Of a DNA stretch of 64,000 nucleotides, positions 33,506-40,916 are shown one piece after another. A model generated the notes under the pieces. It was not told the origin of the DNA. It did not search any database and was given only the letters and a program-made list of their open reading frames with translations. A program made the translations under genes and the position numbers. The stretch is from Paenibacillus sp. FSL R5-0341 (GTDB lineage: Bacteria > Bacillota > Bacilli > Paenibacillales > Paenibacillaceae). Every line of letters begins with the position of its first letter. Positions within the stretch are counted from its first letter, which is position 1. The stretch spans positions 5,456,001 to 5,520,000 of the forward strand of contig NZ_CP150241.1 of NCBI RefSeq assembly GCF_037975235.1, read 5' to 3'.

Positions 33506-34405
33506 TCAAGGGTTTCCCGTGACTTCATCCATTTTCGGTTCCACATGCACATGCACATGCATGATGTTATGCGATCGCTTCAACCGCTCTTCCACTCGGT
33601 CACAGATCTGATGGCCTTCAATCAGGCTTAGGCCTCCGTCCACTTCAATCACCACATCCACAAGTACATGACTGCCATGCACACGTGCCTTCACATCCTT
33701 GATCATCTCAACGCCGGGAACCCGAGCCACGGAGGATCTAAGATCCGTCAGTTCTTTCTGATCAAATCCATCCGTCAGACGATGAGTTGAATCCCGGAAA
33801 ATCTCCCAAGCCGTCTTGCAGATCAACAAACCTACAGCAATCGCAGCTACTTTATCCAGCCAAGGAAGTCCGAACTGCGCACCTATAATCCCAACTGCAG
33901 CGCCTATACTGACCCATGCATCCGAACGATTATCTTTGGCCGCAGCCATCAGTGCCTGACTGTTAATTTGTTTAGCCAGACGGTGATTGTAACGATATAC
34001 GCCTAACATCACGACCGCACAGACCACAGCCACCGCTGCCGCCCACAGATTCGGAGCAACAAAGGCGCCTTCATACCAAGAACGAACGGCTTCAACCAAT
34101 ACTTGCAGACCAACCATAGCCATAATAAATGAAGCTACCAAGGCAGCAACAGTTTCCGCTCTAAAATGACCATAAGCATGATCCGAATCAGGTGGTTTCT
34201 GGGAGATCCGAAGCCCGATCAGTACAGCAACGGATGCCACAATGTCCGTAAGGTTATTAAAACCATCCGCCAGCAATGCGCTGGAAGCAAATAAATATCC
34301 ACAGATCAGCTTAAAGGCGGACAAGACGAGATAGGCTACGATGCTAACCCAAGCCCCTCGCTCCCCTTTTCGTATTTCTTCATAAGCGTTCAAACCGGGC
34401 GACAC
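33506..34405 (-). CDS. Cation diffusion facilitator family transporter
   Basis: 299-aa CDF exporter of divalent metals (Zn, Mn, Fe or Co). Six spans, with metal-site residues in SSALLADGFNNLTD (span 2) and AKDNRSDAWVS (span 5), YGHFRAE after span 2, and a C-terminal metallochaperone-like domain with a His-rich stretch (HNIMHVHVHVEP). The specific metal is not evident. Monocistronic; convergent with the SH3-like gene. Confidence 0.92.
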   Translation of the reverse strand: MSPGLNAYEEIRKGERGAWVSIVAYLVLSAFKLICGYLFASSALLADGFNNLTDIVASVAVLIGLRISQKPPDSDHAYGHFRAETVAALVASFIMAMVGLQVLVEAVRSWYEGAFVAPNLWAAAVAVVCAVVMLGVYRYNHRLAKQINSQALMAAAKDNRSDAWVSIGAAVGIIGAQFGLPWLDKVAAIAVGLLICKTAWEIFRDSTHRLTDGFDQKELTDLRSSVARVPGVEMIKDVKARVHGSHVLVDVVIEVDGGLSLIEGHQICDRVEERLKRSHNIMHVHVHVEPKMDEVTGNP

Positions 34406-34467
34406 TCCTTTAACGTTTCGTATTACGGTTTTTCCATGTTACCAAATGCGGAGCGTGTGGGTCTACA

Positions 34468-34543
34468 GAAACAGTGTTGCCAGGCTGCATTGCTGTAGGC
34501 AAGCCGAAACAAAGTTGCCAGACGGCAGGGCTGTAGGCGATGA
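34468..34543. repeat. Two imperfect 38-bp direct repeats
   Basis: Units 34468-34505 and 34506-34543 are adjacent; both start GAAACA, share GTTGCCAG and CTGTAGGC, and differ at roughly a quarter of positions. They lie upstream of the 62-aa gene's promoter. Confidence 0.6.
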
Positions 34544-34599
34544 GAAAGAATGTTGGCCTGGGTCAAATCAAAGGATTTGAGCATTTTATCAGGTTGCCC

Positions 34600-34628
34600 T
34601 TGTGGGGCTTTTGTAAAACGTATAAAAT
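34600..34628 (+). promoter_or_regulatory. Possible sigma-A promoter of the 62-aa gene
   Basis: TTGTGG (34600-34605), 17-nt spacer, TAAAAT (34623-34628), 55 nt before the ATG. Confidence 0.5.
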
Positions 34629-34683
34629 AGGTACATCCCGTCCAATCTGGACGGCTTACTGTAAGACCGGGAGGGAAATAACG

Positions 34684-34872
34684 ATGAGCGAAAATAACGA
34701 ACCGAAAAAGGTCAGTTTGCAGGATGCTATACGCCAGAAGCTGGCGCAAAAGAAAGAACAAGCAAATTCCGGTAACCAATCCAGCGCCTACTTTGAAGGC
34801 GGACCTAAAGCGATGAAGAGTCAAAACAACAAGAAACCTAACAACCAACGTCGCCGTACTGGTGGATCTTAG
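34684..34872 (+). CDS. Small basic hypothetical protein, 62 aa
   Basis: 62 aa, strongly hydrophilic and basic. VSLQDAIRQKLAQKKEQ forms a short helix, followed by an Asn/Gln/Lys-rich, probably disordered tail ending QRRRTGGS. The composition suggests nucleic-acid binding, but no family is recognised. ATG 34684 has GGGAGGG upstream, and promoter and terminator fit it closely. The longer frame from 34540 is not supported. Confidence 0.75.
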   Translation: MSENNEPKKVSLQDAIRQKLAQKKEQANSGNQSSAYFEGGPKAMKSQNNKKPNNQRRRTGGS

Positions 34873-34905
34873 GTCTTAGAGCCTCAGAAAAAGCCATTGG
34901 ATTGC

Positions 34906-34949
34906 AAAAAGAACCGCAAGCCCTCTTCCGAGAGGCTTGCGGTTCTTTT
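34906..34949. terminator. Strong terminator after the 62-aa gene
   Basis: AAAAGAACCGCAAGCC pairs with GGCTTGCGGTTCTTTT, 15-16 bp. It lies between convergent genes and can act for ykpA on the other strand. Confidence 0.85.
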
Positions 34950-34988
34950 GTGTTCCTATACATAATGTACCTGTAATTCAGACTTATT

Positions 34989-36614
34989 TTAAGCTTCTAC
35001 CGGATACATTTTATTACGCAGTTCTTTGATTTCATCACTTTCCAGATATTCGTCATAGCTCATTTGGCGATCAATGATGCCATTCGGCGTAATTTCGATA
35101 ATCCGGTTAGCAATCGTTTGGATGAACTGATGGTCATGGGATGTAAACAGCATTGTGCCGTCAAAATCAATCATGCCATTGTTCAGCGCTGTAATGGATT
35201 CGAGATCCAAGTGGTTCGTAGGCTCATCCAGAATCAATGCGTTAGCACCAGTCTGCATCATTTTCGCCAGCATACAGCGAACTTTCTCGCCCCCGGACAG
35301 TACACTTGCCTTTTTCAAGGATTCCTCACCAGAGAACAGCATACGTCCCAAGAATCCACGCAGATACGTTTCATCCTGATCTTTGGAATATTGACGGAGC
35401 CAATCCACGAGCGTCATGTCTACACCGTCAAAATACTTGGAGTTGTCTTTCGGGAAATAAGCTTGAGTTGTTGTTACGCCCCAAGTGTATTCGCCGCTAT
35501 CCAATTCCGTTTCACCCATAAGAATATCAAACAACAGTGACTTGGCATTACCATTCGGGCCAACAAATGCAATTTTATCCCCTTTGTTCACGACAAAGCT
35601 GATATCATTCAGCATGTTTACACCATCAATGGATTTGCTGATGCGATCTACGGTCAACAATTGTTTACCGGCTTCACGCTCAGGTTTGAAGTTGATAAAT
35701 GGATATTTACGGTTCGATGGACGAAGGTCATCCAGCGTAATTTTGTCGAGTTGTTTCTTCCGGGAAGTCGCCTGCTTTGATTTCGAGGCATTCGCCGAGA
35801 AACGTTGAATAAAGGCTTGAAGCTCTTTAATCTTCTCTTCTTTTTTCTTGTTGGCATCACGTTGCAAAGCAAGTGCCAATTGGCTGGACTCGTACCAGAA
35901 GTCATAGTTACCTACGTACAGCTGGATTTTACCAAAGTCAATATCCGCAATATGCGTACATACTTTGTTCAGGAAGTGACGGTCATGGGATACCACAATG
36001 ACAGTACCTTCATAGTCCATCAAGAAGTTCTCAAGCCATTGAATGGATTCGAGATCCAAGTGGTTGGTAGGCTCATCGAGCAACAGGTTGTTTGGACGAC
36101 CAAACAATGCTTGTGCAAGCAGGACACGAACTTTTTCGTTACCACTCAGTTCATTCATTTTCTTATCGTGCATGTCACGGTCGATACCCAGACCGATCAG
36201 GAGTGCTGCTGCATCCGGCTCAGCATCCCAGCCGTTCAACTCGGCAAATTCACCTTCAAGCTCACCTGCACGCAGGCCGTCTTCTTCAGTGAAATCCGCT
36301 TTAGCATACAGCGTATCTTTTTCTTTCATAATGGCATAGAGACGACTATGGCCCATAATTACGGTTTCGAGAACCGGATACTCATCATATTCAAAGTGGT
36401 TTTGCTTCAAAACGGCCATACGTTCGCCCGGGGTGATGTGCACCTCTCCCGAGTTTGATTCAATTTCACCGGACAAAATTTTCAAGAATGTTGATTTGCC
36501 GGCTCCGTTGGCGCCGATCAGGCCGTAACAGTTTCCTGGCGTGAATTTGATATTTACATCTTCAAAAAGTGCACGTTTTCCGTAGCGGAGCGTGATGCCG
36601 CTTGTACTGATCAT
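34989..36614 (-). CDS. ykpA: ABC-F family ATPase YkpA
   Basis: 541-aa soluble tandem ABC ATPase of the ABC-F class, which act on ribosomes rather than as transporters. Very close to B. subtilis YkpA (FEDVNIKFTPGNCYGLIG, LKQNHFEYDEYPVL). First Walker A GANGAGKS with signature LSGNEKVRVL; second site GPNGNAKS, whose P-loop lacks the usual GKS glycine (as in YkpA), with signature LSGGEKVRCM. Both have LILDEPTNHLD-type Walker B, and a charged linker separates them. Start at ATG 36612-36614 rather than four codons earlier. Single gene with an extended -10 promoter. Confidence 0.93.
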   Translation of the reverse strand: MISTSGITLRYGKRALFEDVNIKFTPGNCYGLIGANGAGKSTFLKILSGEIESNSGEVHITPGERMAVLKQNHFEYDEYPVLETVIMGHSRLYAIMKEKDTLYAKADFTEEDGLRAGELEGEFAELNGWDAEPDAAALLIGLGIDRDMHDKKMNELSGNEKVRVLLAQALFGRPNNLLLDEPTNHLDLESIQWLENFLMDYEGTVIVVSHDRHFLNKVCTHIADIDFGKIQLYVGNYDFWYESSQLALALQRDANKKKEEKIKELQAFIQRFSANASKSKQATSRKKQLDKITLDDLRPSNRKYPFINFKPEREAGKQLLTVDRISKSIDGVNMLNDISFVVNKGDKIAFVGPNGNAKSLLFDILMGETELDSGEYTWGVTTTQAYFPKDNSKYFDGVDMTLVDWLRQYSKDQDETYLRGFLGRMLFSGEESLKKASVLSGGEKVRCMLAKMMQTGANALILDEPTNHLDLESITALNNGMIDFDGTMLFTSHDHQFIQTIANRIIEITPNGIIDRQMSYDEYLESDEIKELRNKMYPVEA

Positions 36615-36711
36615 TAAGCATACCATCCTTTATTGGTTAATCTGCATACTGCATGAATAGCAAGTTGCGTAAATCATGGATTCAATATCCCGATGCCTAT
36701 TCTGGCACCAT

Positions 36712-36720
36712 ATTATAACA
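36712..36720 (-). promoter_or_regulatory. Extended -10 promoter of ykpA
   Basis: Minus-strand TGTTATAAT: a perfect -10 with the TG extension, ~100 nt before the ykpA start and directly against the upstream terminator. The -35 (TCGAAT at 17 nt) is poor. Confidence 0.5.
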
Positions 36721-36721
36721 C

Positions 36722-36756
36722 AAAAAAGCGGCAAATTCGAAAATTGGCCGCTTTTT
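36722..36756 (-). terminator. Terminator of the UlaG-like gene
   Basis: AAAAAGCGGC/GCCGCTTTTT stem of 10 bp on the minus strand, followed by U residues, 74 nt after the stop. Confidence 0.82.
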
Positions 36757-36829
36757 ACTTATTAAAGATTTGGTAAATATACTGTTCATGCGGGTATACC
36801 CCTACATTAACATATTTGGATCACTTTTG

Positions 36830-37876
36830 TTAGTCCTGTTTACCATTTTCGTGGTGAATACGAAGCGTTTCGCCATGACCCAACACCCGAATTCGCTCTT
36901 TACCGATGCCAAGCCGCTCACGTTCGACTTCCAGCCGATCCAATGCTTCCTTGGGCGTATCATCCGCCAGCTTAAATGTGCCGTAATGCATCGGCACCAT
37001 GAGCTGGGAACCGGATTCAACGAATCCTTGCAACGCTTCTTCAGGTGTCACATGCTGAGAAGTCATGAACCATTCCGGATCGTAGGCACCGATGGGCATC
37101 AAGGTAACACCAATGTCAAAGCGCTCTCCAATCGTTTTGAATCCCTGGAAGTAACCTGTATCCCCCACAAAATACAACACAGGCGGGCCGTCAGATGCTT
37201 TGGCTGTTTCGTGTTTCCCTGATTCCTTTGATGATTGGTCCTGGTCGCTCGTTGTTGCAGCACTTTCCGCTGCTGAAGTCGTCGCCGGATGATTCGGTTC
37301 CAACACATAACCGCCCCAATGGGATGTATTGGTGTCGAACAGCGTTCGGCGCGTCCAGTGCTGTGCCGGAACAAAAGTTATTTTGACCCCGCCAAGTGTC
37401 ATATGGTCCCACCATTTCATCTCCTGGCATCGATGGAATCCTTTGCGTATCATTTTGCGCTTCAGACCATCGGGTACGATCAGCAACGTCTTGGCTGTAA
37501 TCAGCTTACGCAAGGAAGCCAGATGCAGATGATCATAGTGGGAATGGGATATTAGAATGACATCCAACGGTGGAATATCCTGAATCGGAATGCCAGGGGC
37601 ACCGAGCCTTCGTTGAAATCCCATTTTTTCGGCCCACACCGGGTCAGTCACGATGTTCAATCCATAATATTGAATGAAAAACGTGGAGTGACCAATCCAG
37701 GTAATACTCGTGTCATCCCGGTTGGCATGCAGATAATCCAGTTCAGGTGGGTGTTTGGGCACGGTGTAGGAATAGTCCTTCACTTTGTTGCGCCGTTGCT
37801 CCCTCCATTGCTTGAATTCCTTCAGCGTTTTGTCCGTACTTACATTATCAATGTTGTTATAACGGATTTTAGGCAT
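36830..37876 (-). CDS. MBL-fold hydrolase, UlaG/NAPE-PLD-like
   Basis: 348-aa metallo-beta-lactamase-fold protein. Metal motif ILISHSHYDHLHLASLR (residues ~105-122), with TWIGHSTFFIQYYG and TDPVWAE before it, then VPAQHWTRRTLFDTN, YFVGDTGYFQGF and PMHYGTFKL. This arrangement is typical of the L-ascorbate-6-phosphate lactonase/NAPE-phospholipase D group. A polar, Ser/Thr-rich insert (~210-235) is unusual and probably a surface loop. Substrate unknown. GGGAGGAGGG precedes ATG. It follows the cyd operon by 70 nt. Confidence 0.87.
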   Translation of the reverse strand: MPKIRYNNIDNVSTDKTLKEFKQWREQRRNKVKDYSYTVPKHPPELDYLHANRDDTSITWIGHSTFFIQYYGLNIVTDPVWAEKMGFQRRLGAPGIPIQDIPPLDVILISHSHYDHLHLASLRKLITAKTLLIVPDGLKRKMIRKGFHRCQEMKWWDHMTLGGVKITFVPAQHWTRRTLFDTNTSHWGGYVLEPNHPATTSAAESAATTSDQDQSSKESGKHETAKASDGPPVLYFVGDTGYFQGFKTIGERFDIGVTLMPIGAYDPEWFMTSQHVTPEEALQGFVESGSQLMVPMHYGTFKLADDTPKEALDRLEVERERLGIGKERIRVLGHGETLRIHHENGKQD

Positions 37877-37946
37877 GAAAGGGCCCTCCTCCCTTCCTAT
37901 TTCTTAACAACAGATTACCCCAAATGGGAATGCACGTACCAGCCAA

Positions 37947-38156
37947 TCAATCCTGCGGATTTTTGCATACGGCCAGATACACGAACAGAAAGGCAATCGC
38001 AGCCACAATAATGAGTGGTGGGGCATACATAATGGTGAATGTCTCAAAAAAGCTCAATCCGGTTATACCAGGTATCCCCGTGACTCCCTCAGTAGATAGT
38101 GGATCCAGCAAGGGAGACATGAGTAAGAACATGTTCAGCAGCATGAACAGACTCAT
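37947..38156 (-). CDS. cydS: CydS-like small subunit of cytochrome bd oxidase
   Basis: Up to 69 aa, with the start ATGA overlapping the cydB stop. The C-terminal ~30 residues, TFTIMYAPPLIIVAAIAFLF plus a short charged end, form one membrane span and carry the MYAP motif I recall from the 33-aa CydS subunit of Geobacillus cytochrome bd. The first ~33 residues are an extension rich in Met/Leu. The true start is uncertain: the overlapping ATG has AAAGG with no spacer, an ATG at codon 5 has a better distance, and a TTG at codon 34 would give a CydS-sized 36-aa protein. Identification rests on motif and position. Confidence 0.6.
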   Translation of the reverse strand: MSLFMLLNMFLLMSPLLDPLSTEGVTGIPGITGLSFFETFTIMYAPPLIIVAAIAFLFVYLAVCKNPQD

Positions 38157-39187
38157 CCTTTCTTTTTACCAGAATTACCGCGTACATAATTGGCATCAAA
38201 CAGGAACAGCTTCATAATCAGCACAAGCGAAGGAATCAGCACGAGTAGCCCCAAACTGAACGCCGTAATCAGCGCAATCCCCATCGTACGATTCGTAAAA
38301 CTGTCGTAAATATTAATGTAAGGATATAGGATATACGGCAAGTGAGATCGTCCATAACCATACCAGGCAAAGGCAAACTGAAGCATGACAGCGATAAAAC
38401 ACCAGCCCAGATATTTGCGTTTCCATACCAGCGACACCGCAATGACAAAACATATAAATGAAGCAATGAACATCCATGAGATATTCACCATCTGCTCAAA
38501 GTGTGCGGGATTCTGTTTGTTAATCTGCAGAAAAGCCAGAAAGCTCGCGAAAATAGTGGGCAAGCTCCAGAGCAGCGCATACTCTCGAAGCACCTCAAAG
38601 GCAGGCTCATCCGCCGCCCGCTTCGCATAGTAGGTAAGAAACATCGCCGAGATATACAGCACACTAACCAGTGCAAGCAAAACAACCGACCAGGTATAGG
38701 GATTCGTCAAAAATTCACGCCATCGAAAAAACACCTGATCGCCCACCTGCTCAATGATCCCACCTTCGGATATCGCCAAAATGGTAGAGAACACCGCTGG
38801 GATCAGCAATCCCGTCGCTCCATACAATGCCATGTAGATCCGGCTGTTCTTCCCATGGTTGCCATAGGTATTGTAAGCGTAATACACGCCCCGGATGGCA
38901 AGCAGTACAATGGCCAGAGAACCTGGAACCAGCAAAGCCGTCCCATAATAAAAAGCGCTGTCCGGATAAAATCCGACCAGTCCGACCACAAAAAAGATCA
39001 GAAACACATTCGTCACTTCCCACACGGGAGACAGGTAGCGCTGAATGATGTTATGAATTTTGTTCTCGTGACCGGTCAAGATGCTGTAAAAGCTGAAAAA
39101 ACCAGCACCGAAATCAATCGAAGCGACGATCAGGTAACCGAATAAAAATGTCCACAGTATCGCGATGCCTGCAATTTCGAAACTCAA
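38153..39187 (-). CDS. cydB: Cytochrome bd ubiquinol oxidase subunit II
   Basis: 344-aa membrane subunit of the proton-motive bd-type oxidase that reduces O2 to water with quinol as donor. It has nine predicted spans, the usual N-terminal SIDFGAGFFSFY motif and the VWEVTNVFLIFF segment. Overlaps cydA by 4 nt and the small CydS-like ORF by 4 nt, so all three are translationally coupled. Confidence 0.95.
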   Translation of the reverse strand: MSFEIAGIAILWTFLFGYLIVASIDFGAGFFSFYSILTGHENKIHNIIQRYLSPVWEVTNVFLIFFVVGLVGFYPDSAFYYGTALLVPGSLAIVLLAIRGVYYAYNTYGNHGKNSRIYMALYGATGLLIPAVFSTILAISEGGIIEQVGDQVFFRWREFLTNPYTWSVVLLALVSVLYISAMFLTYYAKRAADEPAFEVLREYALLWSLPTIFASFLAFLQINKQNPAHFEQMVNISWMFIASFICFVIAVSLVWKRKYLGWCFIAVMLQFAFAWYGYGRSHLPYILYPYINIYDSFTNRTMGIALITAFSLGLLVLIPSLVLIMKLFLFDANYVRGNSGKKKG

Positions 39188-40530
39188 TGCACGATCCCTC
39201 CTTCAAGCCCCAGCGTCTCCAGTTCCTTCTCTGCTTCCTTATTACGGAACAGCTTGCTGAGCACCCGAATACACGAGAAACACAGAATCAGATACAGCAA
39301 GATGAACAACACCAGCATCCATCCTACCGAAGTTGACGTCGTAGCCGCTTCCGCCACCTTCATATACCCACGTAAAATCCAAGGCTGCCTGCCAACTTCG
39401 GCAAACATCCACCCCAGCTCAATGGCAATCATGGCGAGAGGTCCCAGCAAGACAATGCCCAGCAGCAGCCATTTGGGATACGGCTTACGACCTGGCAACC
39501 ATCGACGCAGTACATAGAGCACAGGAATCATCAGGATGATCACGCCGGTTGTGACCTTCAGATCGAACATATAGTGAATAGACAGTGGTGGCCTCAGATC
39601 CGCAGGATATTCTTCAAGACCTTTCACTTCCGTATCTGGACGATTACCTGCCAAAATGCTAAGAGCATACGGAATCTCAATGGCATATTTCACTTCATTG
39701 TTCTCATCCAGAATTCCGCCATAGAGGAGCGGTGCCTTCTTCATTGTTTTGAAATGCCATTCTGCGGCAGCCAGCTTCTCCGGCTGATACTTCGCCAGAA
39801 ATTTACCGGAGGAGTCTCCAATCATGACGGTGCTGATCGCAAATACGAGCGCAGACACCGTCGTGAGTTTCAGTGCTTTTTTGTAATACACATGGTCTCG
39901 TCCCCGGAGCAAACTGAAGGCAGCGATCCCCGCAAGAATACCTGCACTCAGGGTGTATGAGGAGGCAAGTACATGGGACACTTTAGTTGGCGTTGCCGGA
40001 TTCAACATCGCAGCAATTGGATGGATATCCTTCATGATGCCATTAATCAGAGTGAATCCCTGAGGCTGGTTCATGAAGGAATTCACCGTTGTAATGAAAA
40101 TCGCAGATGCAGATGAGCCGAGAGCTACCGGAATCAACAGCAGCATATGCGTATATTTCTTTTTGAAACGATCCCACGTATAGAGGTAAATCCCAAGAAA
40201 GATCGCCTCGATAAAAAAGGCAAACGTCTCCATAAACAGCGGCAGAGCTATCGCCTGTCCCGCGACCCGCATAAACATCGGCCACAGCAGGCTGAGCTGT
40301 AATCCGATTGAGGTACCTGTAACGACGCCAACGGCAACGGTGATGACAAAACCTCGCGCCCAACGGCGTGCCAACAGGGTGTAATGTATATCATTGGTTC
40401 GCAACCCTCGCCACTCGGCCAAGGCAATCATGAGGGGAACACCTACACCAATGGAGGCAAAAATGATGTGTACAAACAGGGTAAGACCGGTCAGTATACG
40501 GCTGAGCAAAACAGGATCCAGGGATGACAT
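39184..40530 (-). CDS. cydA: Cytochrome bd ubiquinol oxidase subunit I
   Basis: 448-aa heme-bearing subunit. The N-terminal FVHIIFASIGVG holds the heme b595-type histidine; later FEAIFLGIYLYTWDRF, GDSSGKFLAKYQPEKLAAAEWHF and the GRQPW signature in MFAEVGRQPWILRGYM. The Q-loop is short, as in other Firmicutes. Expressed at low oxygen in related bacteria. AGAGGAG precedes ATG; a 34-aa membrane ORF lies 66 nt upstream on the same strand. Confidence 0.96.
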   Translation of the reverse strand: MSSLDPVLLSRILTGLTLFVHIIFASIGVGVPLMIALAEWRGLRTNDIHYTLLARRWARGFVITVAVGVVTGTSIGLQLSLLWPMFMRVAGQAIALPLFMETFAFFIEAIFLGIYLYTWDRFKKKYTHMLLLIPVALGSSASAIFITTVNSFMNQPQGFTLINGIMKDIHPIAAMLNPATPTKVSHVLASSYTLSAGILAGIAAFSLLRGRDHVYYKKALKLTTVSALVFAISTVMIGDSSGKFLAKYQPEKLAAAEWHFKTMKKAPLLYGGILDENNEVKYAIEIPYALSILAGNRPDTEVKGLEEYPADLRPPLSIHYMFDLKVTTGVIILMIPVLYVLRRWLPGRKPYPKWLLLGIVLLGPLAMIAIELGWMFAEVGRQPWILRGYMKVAEAATTSTSVGWMLVLFILLYLILCFSCIRVLSKLFRNKEAEKELETLGLEGGIVH

Positions 40531-40596
40531 GGTTACACTCCTCTTTCACATAATCGTTTATGTACGACAGCAGATCACTCTGCTTGAACGTGTATC

Positions 40597-40701
40597 TCAA
40601 TAACTCATGATTCGAATGATGCTTTTCACCACGGCATACAGTACAACCACAGCTGCGACCAGACAGACGATGATGAGTGTTTTCTCTTGTTTACGGAACA
40701 T
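40597..40701 (-). CDS. 34-aa single-span ORF upstream of cydA
   Basis: 34 residues: basic start FRKQEKT, a clean membrane span (LIIVCLVAAVVVLYAVV), basic end KSIIRIM. AAAGGAGG lies 11 nt before the ATG, a little far but strong. It precedes cydA on the same strand with 66 nt between. It resembles CydX/CydS-type accessory peptides in size and layout but not in sequence. Real status needs expression data. Confidence 0.5.
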   Translation of the reverse strand: MFRKQEKTLIIVCLVAAVVVLYAVVKSIIRIMSY

Positions 40702-40796
40702 ATAGCTGCCGTCCTCCTTTGGCATGGGATGCAAATTATGGCTCTATATACAGTGTGCAAAAGAATAGGTTTTTTTATCCGGGACATTGAAAAAAC

Positions 40797-40846
40797 AAAA
40801 AAAGCCTTTACCTCTCATCACGCTTGCGTGCCGAAAGGTAAAGACT
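40797..40846 (-). terminator. Terminator of the PAS histidine kinase gene
   Basis: Minus-strand AGTCTTTACCT/AGGTAAAGGCT with an inner ACGC/GCGT pair and seven U residues. Confidence 0.82.
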
Positions 40847-40916
40847 TTATCAAATAGATCTGATAACCATTGTGCTAGAAAAAGTAAAACATGTTCTTAC
40901 TTCTAAATCATTATGT

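Noticed and set aside
34423..34848. 141-codon minus-strand ORF
   Set aside because: Antisense to the 62-aa gene and to the direct repeats; no ribosome site and no domain.
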